In this document: positions 50,117 through 59,231 of the stretch, piece after piece
Layout: each line of letters begins with the position of its first letter
Position numbering within the stretch: position 1 is the stretch's first letter
Source of the DNA: Lachnocurva sp029100405
GTDB lineage: Bacteria; Bacillota; Clostridia; Lachnospirales; Lachnospiraceae
Reading direction: 5' to 3'
Length of the DNA: 64,000 nt
Assembly: GCA_046263755.1 (NCBI GenBank)
Contig: JBJYZC010000001.1
Coordinates: 62,001 to 126,000, forward strand
Notes under the pieces: generated by a model
The model's database searches: none
What the model was told of the DNA's origin: nothing
The model's input: only the letters and a program-made list of their open reading frames with translations
Position numbers and translations under genes: made by a program

Positions 50117-50201
50117 CATGATTCCTGCTTTCGCCGGCTGGACTTGACCGGGAGAGTATGGTAAACTTTACCGGTATGCGAAAGAAATGAGAGGTTCCAC
50201 C

Positions 50202-51077
50202 ATGCCAAGAGTTGCAATACTTACCGACAGTAACAGCGGTATCACCATAGAAGAGGCAAAGAAGATGGGGGTATTCGTTCTCCCTATGCCTTTTTATATC
50301 AATGACAAGCTCTACTATGAAGAGATCGATCTGTCTCAGGAGGAATTCTATAACAAGCTCCGTCAGCCGGATTGTAAGATCACAACTTCCATGCCGATCG
50401 TAGGCGATCTCATGGATCAGTGGGATGAGCTTCTTAAGGACTATGATGAGGTAGTCTATATTCCGATGTCATCCGGTCTGTCATCCTCCTGTGCAACCGC
50501 AATCGGTCTGGCAGATGACTATGACGGCAAGGTTTTTGTCGTAAACAATCAGAGAATTTCCGTTACGCAGAGACTGTCCGTCGTCGAGGCCAAGAAAATG
50601 GCAGATCTTGGAAAAAGCGGCAGTGAGATTCAGAAGTTTTTGGAGGATACCAAGTTCGATTCTTCGATCTATATTACCGTCGGAACCCTGGAATATCTGA
50701 AACGGGGCGGCCGCTTAACACCTGCAGTTGCAGCGATCGGAACTTTGCTTCGGATCAAGCCGGTGCTTACGATTCAAGGGGAGAAACTCGATTCCTTTGC
50801 CAAGGCTCGTACCATGAAACAGGCAAAACAGATCATGATGGATGCCATTGATAAGGACATGAAGGAACGTTTTCATGATCCGGAAGGAAAGAATTGTATT
50901 ATTTCCGTTGCCCATACCCAGGAAGAGGAGGCAGCAGAAGAGTTCCGTCAGGAACTTTTGGAGCGCTGGCCCAACCGGGAGATCCTGATCAATCCCCTGT
51001 CTCTCAGTGTATCCTGTCATATCGGCCCGGGATCTCTGGCAGTTACTACCAGCATCAGACACGATATCTTAAAATAA
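50202..51077 (+). CDS. DegV family fatty-acid-binding protein
   Basis: The 291-aa DegV protein. DegV/FakB-type proteins hold a fatty acid and, with the kinase FakA, present it for phosphorylation. Seen: VAILTDSNSGI, the ITTSMPIVGDLMDQW segment (Thr-Ser that contact the carboxylate), IPMSSGLSSSCATA, and the C-terminal NPLSLSVSCHIGPGSLAVTT. fakA is not in the window, so the FakB role is inference. I chose ATG 50202 (GAGAGG 7 nt upstream) over 50187. A GGTAAA-C-TTTACC palindrome lies at 50160-50172 upstream. Confidence 0.92.
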   Translation: MPRVAILTDSNSGITIEEAKKMGVFVLPMPFYINDKLYYEEIDLSQEEFYNKLRQPDCKITTSMPIVGDLMDQWDELLKDYDEVVYIPMSSGLSSSCATAIGLADDYDGKVFVVNNQRISVTQRLSVVEAKKMADLGKSGSEIQKFLEDTKFDSSIYITVGTLEYLKRGGRLTPAVAAIGTLLRIKPVLTIQGEKLDSFAKARTMKQAKQIMMDAIDKDMKERFHDPEGKNCIISVAHTQEEEAAEEFRQELLERWPNREILINPLSLSVSCHIGPGSLAVTTSIRHDILK

Positions 51078-51082
51078 TATTA

Positions 51083-51117
51083 CCGGGCAGATTCTATCTG
51101 TCCGGCTTTCTTTTTTC
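51083..51117 (+). terminator. Terminator between degV and purA
   Basis: CCGGGCAGAT (51083-51092), loop TCT, ATCTGTCCGG (51096-51105) with one G-U, then CTTTCTTTTTT. Confidence 0.88.
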
Positions 51118-51158
51118 AGAGGCTTTTGTAAAGATTTTTCTTGGAGGTTGAGTGAGAA

Positions 51159-52454
51159 ATGATTACAGCAGTAGTTGGCGCAAACTGGGGTGATGAAGGA
51201 AAGGGCAAGATCACAGATACTCTGGCAGATCAGGCTGACATTGTTGTCCGCTTTCAGGGTGGTGCAAATGCAGGCCATACCATCGTAAATGACTATGGTA
51301 AGTTCGCTTTACATACGGTTCCGTCCGGTGCTTTTCACCAGAATATCATGAATGTCATGGGCGCCGGCGTAGCCTTCGATATCGAGAAATTCATGAATGA
51401 GATCGATACGATCACAAGCCGTGGAGTCCCCATGCCGAATCTTCTGATATCGGACCGGGCACAGGTCATGATGCCTTACCATGTTCTCTTTGATACCTTG
51501 GAAGAAGCACGCCTGGCCGGTAAGTCTTTTGGCTCTACCAAGTCCGGAATTGCTCCTTTCTATTCCGACAAATATGCAAAGATTGGCTGGCAGCTTCATG
51601 AATTCTATCAGGATGATGATGTTCTGATGGAGAAGATCAATCGCGTGGCAGATATTAAGGATGTTCTTCTGACCAATCTCTATCATACCAACCCCATTGA
51701 TCGGGAAGGCCTCCTGAACTGGATCAAAAACCAGAGAGAAAGGGTAAAGCCCTATATCGGTGATGTATCCCTTTATCTGACAACAGCCTTGAAAGAAGGT
51801 AAGAAGGTCCTCTTCGAGGGACAGCTTGGTACCATGAAGGATCCGGATCACGGCATCTATCCCATGGTCACATCTTCCTCTCCTCTGGCTGCCTTCGGCG
51901 CAGTTTCCTGTGGTGTCGCACCTTATGAGATCAATAAGATCGTCGTTGTCAGCAAGGCTTATTCCTCCGCTGTCGGTGCAGGAGAGTTCGTTTCCGAGAT
52001 CTTCGGTCATGAGGCTGAGCTTCTTCGGAATCATGGTGGTGACGGTGGCGAATATGGTGCTACCACAGGACGTCCCCGCCGTGTCGGCTGGTATGACTGT
52101 GTGGCCTCCAGATACGGCTGCCGGGTACAGGGTGCTACCGATGTTGCCTTTACCGTTGTCGATGACCTCGGTTATCTGGATGAGATCCCGGTCTGTGTCG
52201 CTTATGAATACCATGGTGAGACCGTAAAAGAATTCCCGGTCACTTCAAAGCTCAAGGATTGTAAGCCGGTCTATAAGACCTTCCCGGGTTGGAAATGCGA
52301 TATCCGCGGTATTAAAAAGTACGAGGATCTGCCGGAAAAGTGCAGAAACTATATTGAATTTATCGAGAAGGAGATCGGTTTCCCGATTACCATGATCTCT
52401 AACGGTCCTGCAAGAGAGGATATTATTTACCGCGAATCACCGCTGAAAAAATAA
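51159..52454 (+). CDS. purA: Adenylosuccinate synthetase
   Basis: IMP + aspartate + GTP to adenylosuccinate, first step of AMP formation. The 431-aa enzyme begins AVVGANWGDEGKGKITD (P-loop), has FQGGANAGHTIV, the GSTKSGIAPFYSDK segment, and the GDGGEYGATTGRPRRVGWYD signature. TTGGAGG lies 12 nt before the ATG. It has no promoter in the short gap after the degV terminator that I could identify. It uses IMP made by the riboswitch-controlled pair, and PurB completes the branch. Confidence 0.97.
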   Translation: MITAVVGANWGDEGKGKITDTLADQADIVVRFQGGANAGHTIVNDYGKFALHTVPSGAFHQNIMNVMGAGVAFDIEKFMNEIDTITSRGVPMPNLLISDRAQVMMPYHVLFDTLEEARLAGKSFGSTKSGIAPFYSDKYAKIGWQLHEFYQDDDVLMEKINRVADIKDVLLTNLYHTNPIDREGLLNWIKNQRERVKPYIGDVSLYLTTALKEGKKVLFEGQLGTMKDPDHGIYPMVTSSSPLAAFGAVSCGVAPYEINKIVVVSKAYSSAVGAGEFVSEIFGHEAELLRNHGGDGGEYGATTGRPRRVGWYDCVASRYGCRVQGATDVAFTVVDDLGYLDEIPVCVAYEYHGETVKEFPVTSKLKDCKPVYKTFPGWKCDIRGIKKYEDLPEKCRNYIEFIEKEIGFPITMISNGPAREDIIYRESPLKK

Positions 52455-52486
52455 TTTCGGATCAGCATTCTTAACACTTTTATCAC

Positions 52487-52550
52487 AAACTGCCTCGATC
52501 GAACTTGTATACTTAGTAAAGCAGCAAACGTTTGATGAGGCAGTTTTTTG
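52487..52550 (+). terminator. Terminator after purA
   Basis: AAACTGCCTC (52487-52496) pairs with GAGGCAGTTT (52537-52546); the stem continues with ATCGAAC/GTTTGAT. Six Ts follow. The gap 52455-52622 holds nothing else I recognise. Confidence 0.88.
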
Positions 52551-52622
52551 TCGCTTTAATTCAAAACAAACTCGGCAAAATTCAATAAGAACGATGAAAG
52601 AGAACGATTAAGGAGAACTACT

Positions 52623-53681
52623 TTGATAGAAGTGAAGCATCTATCCAAATCCTATGGGAAGCATCCCGTTGTTTCTGACCTTTCCTTTTCTATGGAAAAG
52701 GGACATATCTACGGCCTTCTGGGACCGAACGGGGCCGGAAAGTCGACCACAATGAACATGATGACCGGATATCTGGCCATTGGTCATGGGAGTGTATCCA
52801 TCGATGGTCTGGACATCCTGAAGGATGCCCGTAAAGCCAAGAGACGGATCGGTTATCTGCCGGAAATACCACCTCTTTATCCGGATATGACAGTGAGGGA
52901 ATATCTTCAATTTGTCATACAATTGAAGGAAGTCGAAAGGAAGAAACAAAAAGCAGAAGAGAAGCGGCTGATTGACCTTACAAATCTAAGCGATGTTCGT
53001 GACCGCCTGATTCGAAATCTTTCCAAAGGTTACCGGCAGAGAGTCGGCCTGGCGGCTGCCCTGGCCAATGACCCCCTGCTTATTATTCTGGATGAGCCGA
53101 CCGTCGGTCTGGATCCGAGGCAGCTAAGTGAGTTTTGTTCCCTTCTTTTTCGTCTGAAAGAAGACCATATCATCCTGCTTTCCTCCCATATCCTGGCAGA
53201 GGTCAGTGATCTCTGTGATCATATTTTTATCCTTTCCAAAGGGAAAATCATCCTTTCCGAAAGTGCAGATCATCTGACAGAGTCCTTTAACAAGGAGCGG
53301 CATCTTTCCATTCATGGTCTTGGCGACGGCCAGGTCATCCGCATGCTTCTTCTGGATCTGGAAAATATAGACCGTGTGGAAGTCAGGCAGGAGACCGGGG
53401 AAAAGGAAGCTCAAATTGATGTCTATTATAACGGAGACGAGGATATCCGGCCGGAGATCTCTAAGCTCCTTATGGATCAGAAATTTGCCATCCTGGAAAT
53501 GACGGAAGTCAATCAGTCCCTGGAAGAAGTCTTCTTAGAGCTCACAGATAAAAGCGATACGCCTCTTACTAAAAAAGAGCCTAATCCTCGGATGGATCAG
53601 GCCCATGCAGAAGAAACAAAAGAAAAAACAAAAGAAGAAACAAAAGAAAAAACGAAAGACAAGGCAGGTAACAAAGAATGA
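52623..53681 (+). CDS. ABC transporter ATP-binding protein (GldA-like)
   Basis: The 352-aa ATPase. Walker A GPNGAGKST (about residue 37), Q-loop region GYLPEIPPLYPDMTVREYLQF, signature LSKGYRQRVGLAAAL, Walker B LLIILDEPTVGLDPRQ, H-loop LSSHIL. After the ATPase fold comes a C-terminal domain of the type seen in ABC-2 exporters, then a hydrophilic tail of KEKTKEETKEK repeats (12-nt units, about 53611-53660). The start is TTG 52623, seven nt after AAGGAG. The fused permease gene overlaps by 4 nt (ATGA). The best family resemblance is to gliding-type GldA ATPases; the cargo is unknown. Confidence 0.88.
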   Translation: MIEVKHLSKSYGKHPVVSDLSFSMEKGHIYGLLGPNGAGKSTTMNMMTGYLAIGHGSVSIDGLDILKDARKAKRRIGYLPEIPPLYPDMTVREYLQFVIQLKEVERKKQKAEEKRLIDLTNLSDVRDRLIRNLSKGYRQRVGLAAALANDPLLIILDEPTVGLDPRQLSEFCSLLFRLKEDHIILLSSHILAEVSDLCDHIFILSKGKIILSESADHLTESFNKERHLSIHGLGDGQVIRMLLLDLENIDRVEVRQETGEKEAQIDVYYNGDEDIRPEISKLLMDQKFAILEMTEVNQSLEEVFLELTDKSDTPLTKKEPNPRMDQAHAEETKEKTKEETKEKTKDKAGNKE

Positions 53682-55843
53682 TAGCAGTATGGAAAAGAGA
53701 ATTCAGATCTTTATTCAATAACGTCATCGGCTGGCTTTTTTTAGGAATCAACCTCTTTGTCTATGGTCTATATTTCTTCGCCTATAATCTGTCACAAGGA
53801 TCTCCCTCCATTGTGAATACTGTTTATAGCATTACTTTCCTCATGCTTTTTACGGCACCGGTCCTTACCATGCGGTCTCTTTCCGAAGAAAAGAAGAACC
53901 ATACCGATCAGCTTCTGTGGACCTCTCCGTCTTCCGTCGGACAGATCATTCTGGGAAAATATCTGGCATTGGCATCTACTTTCACCATTCAGACGCTTGT
54001 GATCGGGATCAGTCCGCTTTTCTTACGTATGTTTGGAAAAGCTGCCTTAAAGGAAAGTTATACCGCAATCTTAGGCTACTGGCTCTATGGCCTCTCCTGC
54101 ATTGCCATTGGTCTTCTGATCTCTGCTCTTACAGAAAGCCAGATGATCGCTGCCATTCTATCCATCGCCGTGCTCTTTCTGGGCTACATGATGTCCGGTA
54201 TCACAGGCTTTTTCTCTAAGTTTCCGATTTTAGTGAAGATCCTGTCCTGTTATGACTTGAGTTCACCTTTTGATAATTTTCGCTCCGGCATCATAGAGAT
54301 CTCATCACTGGTTTATTATCTGTCCATCATCATCCTCTGTCTTTTTCTGACCTGTCAGGTCATCCAGAAGGCCAGATGGACCATGAGTATCAAACGACTG
54401 ACCACAGGGGCTTTCAGTCTGGTCTCCATTTTTGCCCTGCTTCTGGTCTTGATTGCAGGAAATATCGGGATCACAAAGCTTCCTTCCCGTTATCGTTCGA
54501 TCGATATGACGCGATCGAAGTTTTTCTCTCTGACAAGTGACACGAAAAAGTTCCTGGACGGCTTACAGACGGATATCACGATCTACTGTCTCAATACGCG
54601 TACAGAAGAAGAGAAGATGACTTCTCTGGAACAAAATGATGCCAGCCTTCCCTACAGCGGAGAAGCCGTGAACCATACCTTGAATCTCTATGAGGGAGAT
54701 CCTCATATCAAGGTCAAATACATCGACACGGATCAGAGTCCGAAATTTGCATCGAAATACAGTGATGAGAGCCTGGATCAGGGAAGTCTGATCCTTGTGA
54801 ATGCTTCCACAGGAAAATCCAAAGTCATCAATTCAGCCGATCTCTTCAGTTATGGCATCGATAATTCGACGTATTCCTACCAGATCACGGCATTCGATGC
54901 AGAAGGCCAGATCACATCTGCAATTCAAAGTATTACAAAGAGCAATTCAGACAAGGTCTATATTGTCGAAGGGCATAATGAAACAGAACTGGGAAGTGCT
55001 TTTTCAGAACTGATCAGTAAAAAGAATATGACAAAGGACAGCTTGAATCTTCGTAACAATGAGATCCCGTCCGACTGTACTCTCCTCATCCTGAATGGTC
55101 CGACCAGCGATCTCTCTGAAGGGGAATGCCAGAAATTGTCGACCTATCTATCCAATGGAGGGAAAGCGCTTCTCACCCTTTCGCTTTCTGCCATATCAGA
55201 TGGCAATTCGGATCCGACACCAAATTATGTCAATCTATTGAATCAATACGGCATCAATATCCGCTATGGATTGGTGGAAGACAGCAGTACCTATACAGCA
55301 CCCAATTATTCCTGGCTTCTCTATCCCAATGTGGCAAAGACAGATCTTACGAAGGGCATTTCTTCCAATCCTTCCATTCTGGTGCCGCAAGCCGTTTCGA
55401 TGACAAGCGGAACGAATGAAAATTATACAACAAATGATTTTCTGACCACTTCTGCGGGAGCAAGTCTCGTAGATCCCCAGACAGGAAAGGAAATGACGGA
55501 TACGAAGAAGCCGGAAGGGACAGGCTTTACCCTTGGGAGTGAAATCACGGTCGGTGGAAAGGAAGCCAATCTGATCGTTCTGGCATCTTCCTATATGCTG
55601 GTTGACGATGTGGAATCGATGGCACCGGGGCAAAATACCAGACTCTTCAGCAATATCCTGTCTGCTTTCGGCGGTGATGCATCGAAAGGATCCGTTTCTG
55701 TCGCATCGAAGAGCTACAGTTATCAGAATCTCCAGTTCAGTGCCAGGGCGGTCGTCCTCTATGGACTCCTGTGGGGACTGATGATCCCTATTGCATTGAT
55801 CCTTATTGGTATTATCATTTGGGCGGTTCGAAGGAGAAAGTGA
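53678..55843 (+). CDS. Fused ABC-2 permease and GldG-like extracellular domain
   Basis: The 721-aa fusion. Residues 1-235 are an ABC-2 permease of the GldF type with six hydrophobic segments (WKREFRSLFNN start, TMRSLSEEKKNHTDQLLWTSP). Another helix (about 245-265) is followed by RSIDMTRSKFFSLTSDTKKFLDGL, typical of GldG. Then comes a large extracytoplasmic part with VYIVEGHNETELG and LLILNGPTSDLSEGECQKLSTYLSNGGKALLTL, the ABC-associated GldG (PF09822-like) pattern, and a final transmembrane helix (about 695-717) with an RRRK tail. In Bacteroidetes GldF and GldG are separate; here they are one chain. Gliding is not implied; export or surface maintenance is possible. Confidence 0.85.
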   Translation: MIAVWKREFRSLFNNVIGWLFLGINLFVYGLYFFAYNLSQGSPSIVNTVYSITFLMLFTAPVLTMRSLSEEKKNHTDQLLWTSPSSVGQIILGKYLALASTFTIQTLVIGISPLFLRMFGKAALKESYTAILGYWLYGLSCIAIGLLISALTESQMIAAILSIAVLFLGYMMSGITGFFSKFPILVKILSCYDLSSPFDNFRSGIIEISSLVYYLSIIILCLFLTCQVIQKARWTMSIKRLTTGAFSLVSIFALLLVLIAGNIGITKLPSRYRSIDMTRSKFFSLTSDTKKFLDGLQTDITIYCLNTRTEEEKMTSLEQNDASLPYSGEAVNHTLNLYEGDPHIKVKYIDTDQSPKFASKYSDESLDQGSLILVNASTGKSKVINSADLFSYGIDNSTYSYQITAFDAEGQITSAIQSITKSNSDKVYIVEGHNETELGSAFSELISKKNMTKDSLNLRNNEIPSDCTLLILNGPTSDLSEGECQKLSTYLSNGGKALLTLSLSAISDGNSDPTPNYVNLLNQYGINIRYGLVEDSSTYTAPNYSWLLYPNVAKTDLTKGISSNPSILVPQAVSMTSGTNENYTTNDFLTTSAGASLVDPQTGKEMTDTKKPEGTGFTLGSEITVGGKEANLIVLASSYMLVDDVESMAPGQNTRLFSNILSAFGGDASKGSVSVASKSYSYQNLQFSARAVVLYGLLWGLMIPIALILIGIIIWAVRRRK

Positions 55844-55854
55844 TTTCTTATTTC

Positions 55855-56049
55855 TTATTTTTTTCCGATCCTAAGAAAGACTCCGATGATCCAGAGAATG
55901 GCCGGGATCAGGATCGTCAAGACAATGGACAATCCAAGAATATGCATGGTCCTCGGATCATCTGTCAATGCTGCAAATAATGTGAAGGCATACATACCGA
56001 CAAGAATGACGATTCCAAGGATCGCAAGAATCTGACGTAATTTTTTCAT
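55855..56049 (-). CDS. Small two-helix membrane protein
   Basis: Unrecognised 64-aa protein: MKKLRQ, helix 1 (ILAILGIVILVGMYAFTLFAAL), a short loop DDPRTMH, helix 2 (ILGLSIVLTILIPAILWIIGVFL) and RIGKK. On the minus strand GGAG lies 6 nt before the ATG (56049), which supports a real gene; an in-frame ATG 12 nt upstream falls on the ribosome site. It converges with the fused permease gene, stop codons 11 nt apart, and is divergent from the SEC-C gene. Function unknown. Confidence 0.7.
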   Translation of the reverse strand: MKKLRQILAILGIVILVGMYAFTLFAALTDDPRTMHILGLSIVLTILIPAILWIIGVFLRIGKK

Positions 56050-56148
56050 TATGGTCTCCATTTGATGCGTCTGTACAAGTCAGGCGGCTTCTGATAAAAT
56101 AAGTGCGTTCTTTAGGAACAATCATACAATATTTAAAGGAGAATGAAC

Positions 56149-56685
56149 ATGAGTTTGTTAGAAGATTGGCGAAAAGAAGCCTATGACCGGAATGCAGATC
56201 CCAATGCGCTGAAGAAACTTTGGGACGACTACTTCAAGAAGGAGCAGGAGATCTATTCCATCCTGTTGAAGGATCCGGATAATGTGGTAAAGGGAAGTGT
56301 CAGGGAACTGGCAGATCGTTTCGGGATCGAGCTTAAAATTATGGTCGGTTTTCTGGATGGAATCAATGACAGTCTGGTAGAACCGAATCCGATCGAGACC
56401 ATGGATGAGAACACGGTCGTTTCCCTTGCTTTTGATAAGAAAAAACTCTATATGAACATGGTAGATGCGGAAGCTGACTGGCTTTACAATCTGCCGGAAT
56501 GGGATAAGATTTTTTCCAAGGAAGAACAGAAGAAGCTTTATCTGGAGCAGAAGAAGAGTAAGACCGTTCATCGTGCCAAGAAGATCGGACGGAATGATCC
56601 CTGCCCTTGCGGTTCCGGCAAGAAGTATAAATACTGCCATGGCAGAAAGGGAGCAGAACCCTTAGATCCGAAATATCTGCAGTGA
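56149..56685 (+). CDS. SEC-C motif protein
   Basis: The 178-aa protein ends in a SEC-C zinc motif GRNDPCPCGSGKKYKYCHG (CxCx8CH), as found at the SecA C-terminus and in YecA-like proteins. The N-terminal 120 residues are helical and charged with no domain I recognise (SVRELADRFGIELKIMVGFLDGINDSLVEPNP, LDWLYNLPEW-like). SEC-C proteins may contact ribosomes or SecB-like partners, but no role is proven for this one. AAAGGAG supports ATG 56149 rather than 56143. A TAAAAT -10 at 56095 with TGTACA 17 bp upstream is a possible promoter. Its stop is 4 bp from the aroA stop. Confidence 0.82.
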   Translation: MSLLEDWRKEAYDRNADPNALKKLWDDYFKKEQEIYSILLKDPDNVVKGSVRELADRFGIELKIMVGFLDGINDSLVEPNPIETMDENTVVSLAFDKKKLYMNMVDAEADWLYNLPEWDKIFSKEEQKKLYLEQKKSKTVHRAKKIGRNDPCPCGSGKKYKYCHGRKGAEPLDPKYLQ

Positions 56686-56689
56686 CATT

Positions 56690-57997
56690 TTACTGTATCA
56701 GAAGCTGAACCTGATCATAGAATTCCGGATAGGAGATGTCCACGCAGGAGGGGTGATCTAATGTGACTGCACCATTTACTGCAAGTCCGGCGATCGTAAA
56801 AGCCATAGCAATTCTGTGATCCATATAAGTTTTGACAGGAGCTCCATGCAGCTCCTTTCCTCCGTGGATCCGTAAGCCATCCGGCCTTTCCTCGACATCT
56901 GCACCCATAGCCAGAAGATTTTCACAAATGGACTTTATCCGATCGGATTCCTTGACCCGAAGCTCCGATGCATCCTTGATTTCCGTATCACCGTCTGCAA
57001 AGGCAGCCATACAGGCAATCACGGGGATCTCATCGATGAGACGGGGGATCAGGTCTCCTTCGATGGTACAGCCATGTAAAGAGGAAGAAGAAACCGTAAG
57101 ATCTGCGACTTCTTCTCCGGACAAAAGTCTTTGATTTTCGATGACTAGATGACCACCCATCTTTTGAATGACAGAAAGGATCCCTGCCCGAGTCGGATTG
57201 ATATTGACATCCTTCAGAGTGATCTCCGAATTCGGAAGGATCAGACCTGCGGCCAGGAAATAAGCCGCACTGGAAATGTCAGCCGGGACGAATATTTTCT
57301 GTCCCAGAAGCTTGGGCCGGCTATAGATCAGGGCCATTTTATTCTCGGGATCAAGATCCATTTTCGCCCCGAACGCCCGAAGCATACGTTCCGTATGATC
57401 ACGGGACAGAGCAGGCTCATAGACACAGGTTTCCCCCTCAGCGTAGAGACCGGCCAGAAGGATACAGGACTTGACCTGGGCAGATGCGACCTTGGTATGA
57501 TAGGTGATTCCCCGAAGAGGAGATGGTTCTATGGTCAGAGGAGCACAATCATTCCCGCGATCCGAGCGGATCCGGGCTCCCATTTCCTGTAAAGGTTCCA
57601 GGATCCGCTTCATTGGACGCTTCTGTATCGAATCATCCCCATTCAGATGGCTGGTGAAGGTCTGTCCCGCCAGAATACCGCTGATCATCCGGGTCGTCGT
57701 TCCCGAATTTCCGGTATCCAGGACTCCATCCGCCGGTCTTAATCCATCCAGGCCTCTGCCGGAAATGTAGACCTTGTTATTCTCTTCCTCTGTTTTGATC
57801 AAAATACCCATTTTTCGAAAGCAGGAGATTGTGGAACGGCAGTCTGCGCTGTTTAAGAAACCGGTGACTTCTGTCTGCCCCTCTGCCAGAGATCCTAACA
57901 TGACGGATCGGTGAGAGATCGACTTATCTCCGGGGACTCTCAATTCGCCATGCATCGATTTGATATCTTCTGAAAATATTTTATTTGCCTGGTACAT
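56690..57997 (-). CDS. aroA: 3-phosphoshikimate 1-carboxyvinyltransferase (EPSP synthase)
   Basis: Shikimate pathway: shikimate-3-phosphate + PEP to EPSP. The 435-aa product shows GDKSISHRSVMLGSLAEG (active-site Lys), the TGNSGTTTRMISGILAGQ signature (LxTGNSGT region), RPMKRILEPLQEMGA, DISSAAYFLAAG and RVKESDRIKSI, followed by TYMDHRIAMAFTIAGL. Ala in the NSGTTTR-type loop is consistent with neither class decisively. ATG 57997 has GGAG 5 nt before it; the adjacent ATG at 58000 is too close. It lies 83 nt downstream of tyrA on the same strand, in the order tyrA-aroA. Confidence 0.96.
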   Translation of the reverse strand: MYQANKIFSEDIKSMHGELRVPGDKSISHRSVMLGSLAEGQTEVTGFLNSADCRSTISCFRKMGILIKTEEENNKVYISGRGLDGLRPADGVLDTGNSGTTTRMISGILAGQTFTSHLNGDDSIQKRPMKRILEPLQEMGARIRSDRGNDCAPLTIEPSPLRGITYHTKVASAQVKSCILLAGLYAEGETCVYEPALSRDHTERMLRAFGAKMDLDPENKMALIYSRPKLLGQKIFVPADISSAAYFLAAGLILPNSEITLKDVNINPTRAGILSVIQKMGGHLVIENQRLLSGEEVADLTVSSSSLHGCTIEGDLIPRLIDEIPVIACMAAFADGDTEIKDASELRVKESDRIKSICENLLAMGADVEERPDGLRIHGGKELHGAPVKTYMDHRIAMAFTIAGLAVNGAVTLDHPSCVDISYPEFYDQVQLLIQ

Positions 57998-58080
57998 CAT
58001 ATCTCCGTTTCCAATTCCTTTTTCAGTTGCCGAAAAAACTCTCAGTCCTTTTCTAAAAGGATTCCTTATTTAAGGATCCC

Positions 58081-59205
58081 TTATTTTCTCTTTCTGATCT
58101 GATATCCGGCTTCTTTTAAGAGTTGTACTGCCCGGTCCCTGTCATCACTTCGATAGGTTTCAATACGAAGGACTCCATCTTCAAATTCACGGTTATGGAT
58201 GATGCCGATATTCTGGATATTGATATCATGATCAGCCAGAAGCTTTGATACGGCAGCAATTCCGCCGACCTTATCCTCGATGAAGAGATAGATCTCATTT
58301 GCAACCGGAAGGATGCCCCGATCTGTGATGGCAAGCGAATCCCGGTATTCCTTTGCATTGGAAAAGAGCCGGATCAGGCTCTCGGAATCGCCGGCCAAAA
58401 TGGCCTTCCGGAACTCATCCAGAGAATCCTCATAAAGATCCAGTAATTTTAAGATCTCATCCCGGTTGGCCAGACAGATATTCTGCCACATGACCGGAGA
58501 AGAAGAGGAGATCCGCGTGATATCCCGAAAACCTCCTGCGGCAATGGTTTTCAGGATGGAATCTTTGGTATCTTCCTTACGAACCAGATCCACAAGAGAA
58601 GCGGAAATGATATGAGGCAGATGACTGATCGAAGCAGTCGCAAAATCATGCCGATCCGGTGTCAATTGAATCGGAATGGCTCCCAGGGAATGAACAAATT
58701 CCGAGAAGAGATTTAATTCCTCTGCATTCATTTCCGGATCATGCGTCAGGATATAAAAAGCATTCTGTAAGAGAAGGCGGGAAGAATTTTCAAAACCGAT
58801 CGCTTCGGAACCTGCCATAGGATGACCGCCGATAAATTGGGCAGAAAGACCAAGCTCCCGAATTTTCTCATGAATATCTCCCTTGACCGACCCGACATCC
58901 GTGATCAGGGTCTTCTTGGAAAGAAGCGGTTTTAACTGATCTAGATAGTCACAATTGACCCGGACCGGGCTGCAGAGAAAGAGGACATCACAAGTTGCAA
59001 ACTCCTCCAGGGGCAAAAAATCTTTGTTCAAAATCACGCCTTCGGCCTCTGCCTTCTCTAATGTAGACCGTCTTGAAGCATGACCGATGAGCTTGATCTT
59101 AGGATATTCCAGTCGGATCGCCTTTGCAATTGATCCTCCGATCAAACCAAGTCCGATAAAACCAATCTTCTTCCAGTCGTTGATTTTGGTGCGAAAATCG
59201 TCCAT
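58081..59205 (-). CDS. tyrA: Prephenate dehydrogenase with ACT domain
   Basis: Oxidises prephenate to 4-hydroxyphenylpyruvate in tyrosine synthesis. The 374-aa protein has Rossmann GFIGLGLIGGSIAKAI, the DVGSVKGDIHEKI segment, FIGGHPMAGSEAIGFENS with catalytic His, and LPHIISASLVDL. Residues from about 298 form an ACT domain (LFIEDKVGGIAAVSKLLADHDINIQNIGIIHNREFEDGVLRIE), predicting allosteric control by an aromatic amino acid. GAGGT lies 6 nt before the ATG on the minus strand. It is transcribed toward aroA; the intergenic hairpin at 58059-58079 with four Ts may attenuate weakly. Confidence 0.95.
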   Translation of the reverse strand: MDDFRTKINDWKKIGFIGLGLIGGSIAKAIRLEYPKIKLIGHASRRSTLEKAEAEGVILNKDFLPLEEFATCDVLFLCSPVRVNCDYLDQLKPLLSKKTLITDVGSVKGDIHEKIRELGLSAQFIGGHPMAGSEAIGFENSSRLLLQNAFYILTHDPEMNAEELNLFSEFVHSLGAIPIQLTPDRHDFATASISHLPHIISASLVDLVRKEDTKDSILKTIAAGGFRDITRISSSSPVMWQNICLANRDEILKLLDLYEDSLDEFRKAILAGDSESLIRLFSNAKEYRDSLAITDRGILPVANEIYLFIEDKVGGIAAVSKLLADHDINIQNIGIIHNREFEDGVLRIETYRSDDRDRAVQLLKEAGYQIRKRK

Positions 59206-59231
59206 TGTGACCTCACGTTCCTAATTTCTTA

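Noticed and set aside
52508..52513. TATACT as a -10 for the ABC system
   Set aside because: It lies within the loop of the purA terminator and has no -35 at the right distance.
58059..58079. Terminator between tyrA and aroA (minus strand)
   Set aside because: The stem has a bulge, is AU-rich and only four Ts follow; I leave it as a possible weak attenuator.
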